From assembly GCF_030504645.1 (NCBI RefSeq), contig NZ_JAUKWQ010000002.1, positions 124,001-188,000 of the forward strand: a DNA stretch of 64,000 nucleotides, given 5' to 3'. The stretch is from Rhizobium oryzicola. Lineage in GTDB: Bacteria > Pseudomonadota > Alphaproteobacteria > Rhizobiales > Rhizobiaceae. Positions 57,396 through 64,000 of this stretch are shown in pieces. The position numbers were made by a program, and so were the translations under genes. The notes beneath the pieces are model-generated. The model saw nothing but the letters and a program-made list of their open reading frames with translations. It was not told the origin of the DNA and ran no database searches. Numbering within the stretch: the stretch's first letter is position 1; every line of letters begins with the position of its first letter.

Positions 57396-58520
57396 ATGAG
57401 ACAGCATCTTGAACAATTCATTCTGGCCGTGATTGGTTTCCTACCCGATTGGCTGATCAGCATGATGGTGCTGATTGCAGCAGTGTTTGTCGGCTGGTTC
57501 ATTCACCGCGTCGTCTTTCGCTTGCTGACGCGGATTGTCGCGGAGCGTGACCTCTTCTGGCGCTCATTGGTGTCGCGCAACCGCCGACCCTTAAGGCTCG
57601 CAATCGTCGCCTGGACGCTCACGCCGGCCGTTGCCATCGCTCCGCTGACTGACCCGCAGGCGGGTTTCGTCCGCCATCTGCTCCTGCTGGCGTTCATCCT
57701 GATCGTCGGCTGGATGACGCGCACGGCGCTGCACATCTGGATGACGGTCTATCTGCGCCGCTTCAAGCTGGATGCGGAAGACAATCTACTCGCGCGCAAG
57801 CATGTCACGCAATCGCGCATCATGGAACGAGTTGCCGCGATCCTGATCGTTTGCGTTACGCTCGCGGCAACGCTGATGACGTTCCCGACGGTCCGGCAAT
57901 ATGGGGTGTCACTGCTGGCCTCTGCCGGTGTGGCCGGTATTGTGCTGGGTCTTGCGCTACAGCCGTTGTTGAAGAATCTGTTCGCGGGCATCCAGCTTGC
58001 CATCACCCAGCCCATCCGCATCGACGATGCGCTGCTGGTGGAAGGGGAGTGGGGCAAGGTGGAAGAGATCACCTCGACCTATGTGGTGGTGAAGCTCTGG
58101 GATTGGCGGCGCATGGTTCTGCCGCTTGGCTATTTCATCGAAAAGCCTTTCCAGAACTGGACGCGGGAAGGGGCCGCGCTGATCGGTACCGTGATGATCT
58201 ACCTGGACTATACGGTTCCCGTGGCCGATATCCGCCGCAAGGTGGAAGAGATCGCTGCGAACTCCAGGCTTTGGGACCGACAGGTGGTGAATGTCGCGGT
58301 GACCGACTTCAAGGAGCGGGTCATGGAGATCCGAATCCTCGTCTCCGCCAGCGATGCGGGAAAGACCTTCGATCTGCGCTGCGAAATGCGCGAGAAGCTG
58401 ATCGATTTCATCCAGCGGGAACATCCGCACGCGTTGCCGAAGTTCCGGGCGGAAATGCCTGAGAGTTCTGGCATCGCACGCAGACAGGAGAAGGGGCAAA
58501 TGCGCAGCGTGCAAGGCTGA
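57396..58520 (+). CDS. Mechanosensitive ion channel (MscS family)
   Basis: 374 residues. About four membrane helices, the last ([20 protein letters not shown], about 170-190) being the Gly/Ala-rich pore helix of MscS. It is followed by the beta domain ([39 protein letters not shown]) and the cytoplasmic alpha/beta domain. Such channels open under membrane tension to release solutes on osmotic downshift. Larger than MscS of E. coli (286), within the range of the family. Single gene. Confidence 0.93.
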   Translation: MRQHLEQFILAVIGFLPDWLISMMVLIAAVFVGWFIHRVVFRLLTRIVAERDLFWRSLVSRNRRPLRLAIVAWTLTPAVAIAPLTDPQAGFVRHLLLLAFILIVGWMTRTALHIWMTVYLRRFKLDAEDNLLARKHVTQSRIMERVAAILIVCVTLAATLMTFPTVRQYGVSLLASAGVAGIVLGLALQPLLKNLFAGIQLAITQPIRIDDALLVEGEWGKVEEITSTYVVVKLWDWRRMVLPLGYFIEKPFQNWTREGAALIGTVMIYLDYTVPVADIRRKVEEIAANSRLWDRQVVNVAVTDFKERVMEIRILVSASDAGKTFDLRCEMREKLIDFIQREHPHALPKFRAEMPESSGIARRQEKGQMRSVQG

Positions 58521-58659
58521 CGCGATTCGCAAATCTTGCGTTTTTCACTCTTCCTTTCTATATCCGCGCAAAGAAGGCGGCGGCCGATCCCGCCCATGCG
58601 ACAAGCTTTTTCGCACAATGTGTGGTAAGCCTTGTTCAGATCAGATTGAGAGAGTTTCC

Positions 58660-59856
58660 GTGAATACGCTGGATTTTGACAAGAGACCGGAGGATACGCG
58701 CGTTGTCGTGGCGATGTCCGGTGGCGTGGATTCCTCTGTGGTAGCGGGACTGCTCAAACGCCAGGGCTATGACGTACTTGGCATTACCCTGCAGCTCTAC
58801 GATCATGGCGCCGCGGTTCACCGCGCGGGCTCCTGCTGCGCGGGCCAGGATATTGATGACGCGCGCCGGGTCTGCGAGACGCTTGGGATTCCCCACTACG
58901 TGCTGGATTACGAACGTCGCTTCCGCGAAACCGTGATCAACCCCTTCGCGGAAGCCTATGTGGCGGGCGAAACGCCGATCCCCTGCGTTGCCTGCAATCA
59001 GACGGTGAAGTTTGCAGATCTGCTGGCGACGGCGCGTGAGTTGGGCGCGGATGCGCTGGCGACCGGCCACTACATCCGCTCGCGTCCCAATCCGACGGCA
59101 GACAACCCGAACCGTCGGGCGCTGTACCGTCCGGTCGACAGCGATCGAGACCAGAGCTGGTTCCTGTTTGCCACCACGCAGGAGCAGATAGATTATCTGC
59201 GCTTCCCGCTGGGCGGCATGCCGAAGGCCGAGGTTCGCAAGCTGGCGGAAGAGATGGGGCTCGTGGTGGCCAATAAGGCCGACAGCCAGGACATCTGTTT
59301 CGTGCCGCAGGGCAAGTATGCCGACATCATCACCAAGATCAAACCGAATGCAGCGCTGGCGGGTGACATTGTGCATCTCGATGGCCGCGTTCTGGGCCGT
59401 CACGATGGCATCCTGCATTACACGATCGGGCAGCGGAAGGGGCTGGGCGTTGCCACCGGCGAGCCGCTCTATGTGGTCTATCTCGATGCGCGCGGCCGCC
59501 GGGTGATTGTCGGGCCAAAGGAAGCGCTCGATACGCATCGCGTTTATCTGCGCGACGTCAACTGGATCGGCGATCGTTCGCTTGAAGCGGACGCAGGCCA
59601 GGGCTTCGAGTGCTTTGCCAAGGTGCGCTCCACCCGTCCTCCGACACCCGCTGTTCTGCATTGCGATGAACGCGGCGTTTACGTGGATCTGACAGTGGGT
59701 GAAGCCGGCGTGGCGCCCGGCCAGGCCTGCGTTCTCTATTCCGCCGAAGGGCCGGATGCCCGCGTTTTCGGGGGCGGTTTCATTGACCGCTCGGAACGGG
59801 CCGCAGATGCGGAAGCATCGTTGAAGGCCCTTCTCTCGGCACCGGTTGCTGCCTGA
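58660..59856 (+). CDS. mnmA: tRNA 2-thiouridylase MnmA
   Basis: 398 residues. Puts sulfur on U34 of tRNA-Lys, -Glu and -Gln. PP-loop [18 protein letters not shown], catalytic cysteines in [15 protein letters not shown] and [11 protein letters not shown], and [11 protein letters not shown] in the central domain. The start is taken as GTG ([12 protein letters not shown]), which fits rhizobial homologues and a GAGAG ribosome-binding site. An ATG 42 bases upstream is in frame but non-conserved. Located just before a tRNA gene. Confidence 0.95.
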   Translation: MNTLDFDKRPEDTRVVVAMSGGVDSSVVAGLLKRQGYDVLGITLQLYDHGAAVHRAGSCCAGQDIDDARRVCETLGIPHYVLDYERRFRETVINPFAEAYVAGETPIPCVACNQTVKFADLLATARELGADALATGHYIRSRPNPTADNPNRRALYRPVDSDRDQSWFLFATTQEQIDYLRFPLGGMPKAEVRKLAEEMGLVVANKADSQDICFVPQGKYADIITKIKPNAALAGDIVHLDGRVLGRHDGILHYTIGQRKGLGVATGEPLYVVYLDARGRRVIVGPKEALDTHRVYLRDVNWIGDRSLEADAGQGFECFAKVRSTRPPTPAVLHCDERGVYVDLTVGEAGVAPGQACVLYSAEGPDARVFGGGFIDRSERAADAEASLKALLSAPVAA

Positions 59857-59875
59857 ACCAGGTCATTCACGCCGA

Positions 59876-59900
59876 GGAGGAAAAGCATGGCTTTTCCTCC
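59876..59900. other. Perfect 11-bp hairpin after mnmA
   Basis: GGAGGAAAAGC / GCTTTTCCTCC with only 3 bases between. No T run follows on either strand, so termination is possible but unproved. Confidence 0.5.
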
Positions 59901-59990
59901 AAAGCGCGCTTGACTTTGGTCCGAGCCTGCCTTTATAAGCCCCCCATCGCGCCGGACGAGACACATAATTGTCGCAGAAGCGCGGTCCTT

Positions 59991-60067
59991 GGCGGGGTAG
60001 CTCAGTTGGTGAGAGCGCAGGATTCATAACCCTGAGGTCGGCGGTTCAATTCCGCCCCCCGCTACCA
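59991..60067 (+). tRNA. tRNA-Met (anticodon CAT)
   Basis: 77 bases from GGCGGGG to the encoded CCA. The acceptor stem pairs GGCGGGG with CCCCGCT, the D-arm is AGCTC/GAGC, the anticodon loop TTCATAA carries CAT, and the T-arm is GGCGG-TTCAATT-CCGCC. The innermost anticodon-stem pair is an A-C mismatch. CAT is also read by initiator and lysidine-modified Ile tRNAs; the overall form best fits elongator Met, but Ile2 cannot be ruled out by eye. Confidence 0.9.
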
Positions 60068-60268
60068 AACAAACCAATTTTCTCACAATGTAGATTGCAC
60101 GCCTTGTCGGAGGTGCAACGCTTGATTTTGCGCGTGTTTCTTCGTCGGGTGTCTATTCTTTTCCTGCAATGGAATTATCGGCAGGCAATTGATTAGATCA
60201 AAACGCCTGATATTCTCCCTCCGTCAAAACAATACCTGTTAGCTCAGCGTAAGGGCAGGGGAGAGATC

Positions 60269-60643
60269 ATGAAGCTTAAGAAACACCCATTTATCACCGG
60301 CCTGTCTGTTGCTGTTCTTCTCTCGCTTTGCGCGGAAAACGCGTTGGCCTTCGGCGCGATTGCGGTGAATGATGAGCGCGGTCTGGCCGCACGCGATGTT
60401 GGTTATGGCGTTGGGTGGGGCAGCACCCGCCGCGATGCCGAACGCGATGCCATCCGCCAGTGCCGGAATGCCGGCAACGATGAATGCAAAGTGGCTGTCT
60501 GGTTTGAAACCTGCGGTGCCTATGCGGGCAACCGCGTCCGCTTCGGCATCGGCTATGGCAGCAGGCTCGGTGATGCGGAGCAGGATGCTCTCGACGCCTG
60601 CGGCGACAGCAACTGCCGGATCATCGTTTCCGATTGCGAATAA
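60269..60643 (+). CDS. DUF4189 domain exported protein
   Basis: 124 residues. Signal peptide (about 1-27, ending ENALA), then a DUF4189-type domain with repeated units: FGAIAVNDERGLAARDVGYG and later VRFGIGYGSRLGDAEQDALDAC. Six cysteines (two near CRNAGNDEC and CGAYAG, the rest in CGDSNC and SDCE) are likely paired in the periplasm. Function unknown. GGGGAGAG ribosome-binding site; a strong bidirectional terminator follows. Confidence 0.85.
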   Translation: MKLKKHPFITGLSVAVLLSLCAENALAFGAIAVNDERGLAARDVGYGVGWGSTRRDAERDAIRQCRNAGNDECKVAVWFETCGAYAGNRVRFGIGYGSRLGDAEQDALDACGDSNCRIIVSDCE

Positions 60644-60654
60644 CGCCTTTTAAA

Positions 60655-60698
60655 ACAAAGAAGCCCGCCGCTGGTTGATCCAGGGCGGGCTTCTTTGT
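60655..60698. terminator. Bidirectional terminator between the DUF4189 and XRE genes
   Basis: 15-bp perfect inverted repeat (ACAAAGAAGCCCGCC and its complement) with a 14-base loop. T-rich ends on both strands serve the two convergent genes. Confidence 0.85.
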
Positions 60699-60710
60699 GT
60701 CTGGTGTGGA

Positions 60711-60932
60711 TTATCGCATCAGAGAAGGCACTTGCAGGGCCGAAGCAAGCCGTCGTACCCGGCTCTCGTCATGGTCCCGCCCGCGTTCGATCGCCTCGAT
60801 TTCTGACACGGTCAGGCCTGAGGTCACCGCGACATCTTCGAGGCTGTAGCCGGCGGCTTGCCGTGCACTAGCGATCGTTTGTGCCACGGAAGCGGCATTG
60901 GGATGATCTATGTGATTAAGAGAAATGGTCAT
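60711..60932 (-). CDS. XRE-family helix-turn-helix protein
   Basis: 73 residues. A single helix-turn-helix domain (VAQTIASARQAAGYSLEDVA, then TSGLTVSEIEAIERGR) of the XRE/Cro type, with little outside the fold. A small DNA-binding regulator with unknown targets. The start follows AAAGGAG by 6 bases. It has no obvious partner, being read away from the adjacent 406-base gap. Confidence 0.85.
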   Translation of the reverse strand: MTISLNHIDHPNAASVAQTIASARQAAGYSLEDVAVTSGLTVSEIEAIERGRDHDESRVRRLASALQVPSLMR

Positions 60933-61338
60933 TCAGAACTCCTTTGGTAGTGCCGACCGAAGTCGGACGTGAGGGCATCAGCCCAAAGGATGCATTCACT
61001 GTCGGCATCTATGCCGCAGTGCAGCATACATAATCCCTAACTTTAAGGGGGCCAACCCCTCATGCTGGGATAAATGGCGGCAGCACGTCAAAAGGCCGGC
61101 GTGATCACCGGATTTTGACCATCTGAGTGCGTCTTTGTGGCGGTCTCTGGATTAGGCAGCCACAGGATATATAATTCCGCCTAATGCCTAATATTCCGGC
61201 ACATGCACGTCCCGCATGATATTTTTCTCTTGAGAGCCTGCCAGTATGGTAAAGTGTTTCTTAGCTCTCTATTGACCTTTCACAAAACTTGAGTTGAATT
61301 TCCCTTGAGCATCAGGCTCTTTCCAACTGGAGGCTTCA
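60933..61338. other. 406-base gap without a clear gene
   Basis: Holds the promoter of the leftward XRE gene and of the small 63-residue gene on the right. I see no gene, repeat or well-formed hairpin, and no CtrA or EcfG match. An sRNA cannot be excluded. Confidence 0.5.
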
Positions 61339-61530
61339 ATGATGATTGCTGGCTTTACCTTGTTTGGCTTTGATTTGTTCGGTCTGTCGCGGCGTCAGCC
61401 AGCAGACAAAGAGCGTGTGCAGGTGGCGGAACGCGTCGGCGAACAAAAAAAGGCCGATGATAAGACCGAGGCGGAAACGCGCCCCGATCCGTCCGAGAGT
61501 TTCTTCTGGGGCATGTACCCGGTGTACTGA
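61339..61530 (+). CDS. Small hypothetical protein, 63 residues
   Basis: Starts MMIAGFTLFGFDLFGLSRRQ after a TGGAGG ribosome-binding site. The N-terminus is hydrophobic, the middle is rich in Glu, Lys and Asp, and the C-terminus ends in ESFFWGMYPVY. It is not recognised. The good ribosome-binding site and a hairpin just past the stop support it, but its size and lack of a known family leave doubt. Confidence 0.45.
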   Translation: MMIAGFTLFGFDLFGLSRRQPADKERVQVAERVGEQKKADDKTEAETRPDPSESFFWGMYPVY

Positions 61531-61538
61531 GGTCACAG

Positions 61539-61566
61539 CACCGCAGGGCACACACGCCCTGCGGTG
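61539..61566 (+). terminator. Hairpin after the 63-residue gene
   Basis: 11-bp perfect inverted repeat (CACCGCAGGGC and its complement) with a 6-base loop. No T run follows. Confidence 0.5.
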
Positions 61567-61581
61567 ATGACTACCTGTCTT

Positions 61582-61595
61582 TTGTTCCTGATCAA
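61582..61595. promoter_or_regulatory. FNR/FixK-type box upstream of pfkB
   Basis: TTGTT-CCTG-ATCAA, one base off the TTGAT-N4-ATCAA consensus, 86 bases before the pfkB start. Confidence 0.5.
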
Positions 61596-61681
61596 AGCGC
61601 CATCTCATCAATCTGCTAATCCCCTGAAGGCAAGGTCGCCACACTACGGCCTGTTCAAGTTCTGACCCCGGGGAAAACGTC

Positions 61682-62641
61682 ATGGCCAAGATCCTTTCCA
61701 TCACGCTCAATCCCACCATCGATCTTTACAATGATGCTGACCGCGTGGTGCCGACGCACAAGGTGCGCGTGCGTGACCAGCGGCAGGAAGTGGGCGGCGG
61801 GGGCATCAATGTCGCGCGTGTGATTGCGGAACTGGGGGGCGAGGCGCATGCGGCGTTCCTTTCCGGTGGAGCCACCGGAGCGTTGCTGGAGGAGGCCCTG
61901 AGGTCGCTCGGCATTCACTCTCGCGCCTTTCCCATTGCTGGTGCCGTGCGGGTTGCCTTCATGGTGCGGGAGGAGGCGACCGGGCTTGAATATCGTTTCG
62001 TGCCCGAGGGGCCGGAGGTGAGCTGGCAGGAGGTTGAGCCGCTTCTGCAAGCCGTCGAGCAGTCCGGCGCCCCCTATGTCGTTGCCAGCGGCAGCCTGCC
62101 GCGTGGCCTGCCGGTCGATACCTATGCCCGCATCGCCCGAATCACGGCGCAAAGCGGCTCACGTTTCGTGCTGGATGTATCGGGCGAGCCTTTGCGGGCT
62201 GCCGTGGAAGCGGGTGGCCTTTTTCTCATGAAGCCCAGCCTCAGCGAGTTGGAGAAACTGATCGGCCACTCCCTGGATCGCAAGCAAGCCTCGGAAGCGC
62301 TGGAGGCTTTGGTAGCGCGCGGCGTTGCTGAGCACATCGCCCTCACACTCGGCGAAGATGGCGCCATTTTGGCCAGTGCGGACGGCGTGCTTGCCGCGCC
62401 TGCCATTTCCGTGCCCGTTCGCTCCACGGTTGGGGCGGGCGACAGTTTCGTCGGCGCCTTGGTCTGGGCACTTACGGAAGGCTGGTTGCCGGCAGATGCC
62501 TTTCATCTGGGGCAGGCGGCCGGTGCCGCAGCGGTGATGACGACAGGCACCGACATCTGCAAGCGCAGCGATATTCTCCAACTTTACGATCGGGAAAAGG
62601 CAGCGAGTGGAATGGTCCCACGCAAATTTGCTGCGGTTTGA
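61682..62641 (+). CDS. pfkB: PfkB-family hexose phosphate kinase (phosphofructokinase)
   Basis: 319 residues. Ribokinase-like sugar kinase of the 6-phosphofructokinase II/1-phosphofructokinase type: begins ILSITLNPTIDLYNDADRVV, has the QEVGGGGINVARVIAELGG N-terminal signature and the ATP/catalytic-base motif STVGAGDSFVGALVWAL. It phosphorylates a fructose phosphate. An FNR-like box lies upstream and a universal stress gene follows, so it may serve glycolysis under low oxygen. Confidence 0.9.
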   Translation: MAKILSITLNPTIDLYNDADRVVPTHKVRVRDQRQEVGGGGINVARVIAELGGEAHAAFLSGGATGALLEEALRSLGIHSRAFPIAGAVRVAFMVREEATGLEYRFVPEGPEVSWQEVEPLLQAVEQSGAPYVVASGSLPRGLPVDTYARIARITAQSGSRFVLDVSGEPLRAAVEAGGLFLMKPSLSELEKLIGHSLDRKQASEALEALVARGVAEHIALTLGEDGAILASADGVLAAPAISVPVRSTVGAGDSFVGALVWALTEGWLPADAFHLGQAAGAAAVMTTGTDICKRSDILQLYDREKAASGMVPRKFAAV

Positions 62642-62651
62642 CCAAGATCAT
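62638..62651. promoter_or_regulatory. FNR/FixK-like box upstream of the universal stress gene
   Basis: TTGAC-CAAG-ATCAT, two bases off TTGAT-N4-ATCAA. It begins at the pfkB stop and ends 79 bases before the stress gene. Confidence 0.35.
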
Positions 62652-62730
62652 GTGAGCTCTTATCAGAGGTTCCTAAGGTTCTTTCATTCCCGCCGGACAG
62701 GATCGGCAAAACAGGGAAGGGAGAAACACC

Positions 62731-63561
62731 ATGCTCTTCAAGACTATTCTCACTGTTATCGGTAGCAAGGAAGGCGAAGCGGATCTGAACCGCGCCATCG
62801 AGTTCGCCACCCAGCTTGGCGCGCATCTCACCGTTCTTGCCGTTGATGTGGCGACACCGCCCGTGCTTTCGGATTATCCGGTCGATGTGCTGTGGCTGGA
62901 GCAGCGCACAGCCGAAATGAAGACGCTACACGCGGCAGCTGACAAGGCGCAGGCTGCCTGCCAGGTGGCCGGAATTCCCTTCGACCTCGAGCGTTACTAT
63001 ACAGAGGGCGGACTTATCGCGGAGGTTATCTTCCGCAAGGCGCTTTATTCGGATCTGGTGCTGATCGGCGAAAAGGTGCGAGCTTCAAATGATCTGCTGC
63101 GCGCTATCGTCGATGGCGCCGTTTTTGAAGCGCAGCGTCCACTTCTGGTGTTGCCGAAGAATGATGCGCTGCCAGCCACGATCAAGACCGTTCTGCTCGC
63201 CTGGAATTCGCGAGCCGAGGCAGGTCGGGCCACGCGCGAAGCCATCGAATTCCTTGCGCAGGCGGATGTCGTGCATGTGGCGGTGGTGGACCCGGATGCA
63301 GCTTACAGCGAAAACGGCGGAGAGCCGGGCGCGGATGTGGCCGCCTTTCTGGATCGCCATGGCGTCGATGTGACGGTCCACCAGATCGCCAGCGGTGGCC
63401 GTCCCGTTCAGGATGTGCTGGCACAATATGCGGCGGATCTCGGTGCGGATCTGATCGTCATGGGGGCCTATGGTCATTCACGTATGCGGGAGCGCATCTT
63501 TGGCGGTGTGACGCAATCCATGCTCGAAAGCCCGCCGGTGCCCGTGTTCATGGCGAGGTAA
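62731..63561 (+). CDS. Universal stress protein (two-domain)
   Basis: 276 residues with two tandem UspA-like domains (about 1-140 and 145-276). The second has the ATP-binding pattern VMGAYGHSRMRERIFGGVTQ, similar to G-2x-G-9x-G-S/T. Such proteins help cells survive energy or oxygen limitation. GGAAGGGAG ribosome-binding site. Lies after pfkB with a possible FNR box in front. Confidence 0.9.
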   Translation: MLFKTILTVIGSKEGEADLNRAIEFATQLGAHLTVLAVDVATPPVLSDYPVDVLWLEQRTAEMKTLHAAADKAQAACQVAGIPFDLERYYTEGGLIAEVIFRKALYSDLVLIGEKVRASNDLLRAIVDGAVFEAQRPLLVLPKNDALPATIKTVLLAWNSRAEAGRATREAIEFLAQADVVHVAVVDPDAAYSENGGEPGADVAAFLDRHGVDVTVHQIASGGRPVQDVLAQYAADLGADLIVMGAYGHSRMRERIFGGVTQSMLESPPVPVFMAR

Positions 63562-63565
63562 GGAA

Positions 63566-64000
63566 TCAACCGAGCTCGAGCGTGGTAACACCATAGACAA
63601 GGCGCTGCTCCAAATCGGGGGCGGCGCCTTTATACATGCGGGTGGTATCGAAGCTTTTGGTAAAGCCGATGTTGGTGAGATGCGCCGAGAAGACGTCTTG
63701 CATCTCGGGAACGTCGATAGACACGGGTTCGCCATCCGACGCGACGGTCAGCGCCGCGAACAGAGCGCAGGCGTCTTCATCGCTTTCGGCAAATAGTGGT
63801 CCGATCTTGTAGCCATCATGGCAGCGGCGCAGAACGCCATAGCCTGTCAATGTGCCATTACGGATGACCGCGAGTGCGTGCCGCGGCACGCCAGTCCAGC
63901 TATCCAGAAAAGCTGAACGGGAAGCGGGGAAGGCGCGTTTGTCCAATGCGGCAATGGCGTCGTGAAGGTCCGGCGTCAGCGCAACAATACCGGCTGCCGT
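63566..64000 (-). CDS. GNAT family N-acetyltransferase (5' end outside window)
   Basis: The reading frame is open to the right edge, so the N-terminal part is missing. The visible 144 residues match the C-terminal part of a GNAT protein, with TGYGVLRRCHDGYKIGPLFAES followed by SIDVPEMQDVFSAHLTNIGF and ending in MYKGAAPDL. It probably represents the second, Acetyltransf_18-type domain. The acetylated substrate is not known. It converges on the universal-stress gene with 4 bases between them. Confidence 0.8.
   Translation of the reverse strand, partial: TAAGIVALTPDLHDAIAALDKRAFPASRSAFLDSWTGVPRHALAVIRNGTLTGYGVLRRCHDGYKIGPLFAESDEDACALFAALTVASDGEPVSIDVPEMQDVFSAHLTNIGFTKSFDTTRMYKGAAPDLEQRLVYGVTTLELG

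Overview
The window is chromosomal DNA of an alphaproteobacterium of the order Hyphomicrobiales, most likely Rhizobiaceae (Rhizobium/Agrobacterium/Sinorhizobium relatives). The signs are gene content and order: zapA beside tkt-gap-pgk and a short class I aldolase; RcdA, DUF1192 and DUF4164 proteins; a serC leader RNA in front of an alphaproteobacterial-type serC-serA pair; a complete ybgC-tolQRAB-pal-cpoB cluster followed by tilS, ftsH and glmM; and promoter motifs typical of the group (CtrA boxes, EcfG/RpoE2 promoters, FNR/FixK boxes). Most of it is core genome. No phage, CRISPR array, rRNA operon or complete insertion sequence was seen.

Layout. 1-5.4 kb: a MotA/ExbB-like plus OmpA-like pair (the first gene is cut by the window edge), a flavoprotein dehydrogenase and an ABC exporter. 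5.5-10.6 kb: rpmE, a D,D-carboxypeptidase, the CtrA-proteolysis adaptor rcdA behind two perfect CtrA boxes, and a leftward operon (CorC-like protein, 5-formyl-THF cyclo-ligase, YmdB-like phosphoesterase, DUF1192). 10.7-13.8 kb: a three-gene two-component system. 13.9-14.8 kb: a probable 6S RNA, zapA and a DUF4164 gene. 15.1-24.1 kb: a central carbon cluster (tkt, gap, pgk, class I aldolase) interrupted by a lone TadG-like protein and a K+/H+ antiporter. 24.3-34.5 kb: accessory enzymes (PhzF-like, FAD/NAD(P)-binding, MFS, MBL-fold, FMN-binding stress protein, luciferase-like), yebC, a 355-bp MITE-like element and a 53-residue membrane protein that is easy to miss. 34.6-39.3 kb: ruvC, ruvA and ruvB with an AbrB/PIN toxin-antitoxin pair between ruvA and ruvB, then phosphoesterase, Nudix and DUF2945 genes. 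39.4-50.7 kb: Tol-Pal, tilS, ftsH and glmM. 50.9-64 kb: an outer-membrane beta-barrel behind a CtrA box, DoxX, serC and serA, a Tim44-like protein, MscS, mnmA, tRNA-Met, a DUF4189 protein, and at the right edge a pfkB plus universal-stress-protein module with FNR-like boxes, ending in a GNAT gene cut by the window edge.

How the parts fit. Envelope integrity and division (Tol-Pal, CpoB, ZapA, carboxypeptidase, GlmM, FtsH) and cell-cycle control (RcdA and four TTAA-N7-TTAA boxes) form one theme. Central carbon flow (Tkt, Gap, Pgk, aldolase, PfkB) with serine synthesis branching from 3-phosphoglycerate (SerA, SerC) forms another. Stress control is visible as two perfect EcfG-type promoters and two FNR-like boxes. 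The least explained items are the toxin-antitoxin pair wedged into the ruv operon, the MITE-like element, the clustered operator-like motifs before the aldolase, a HAMP/coiled-coil protein with a CtrA box, and an unrecognised 214-residue protein.
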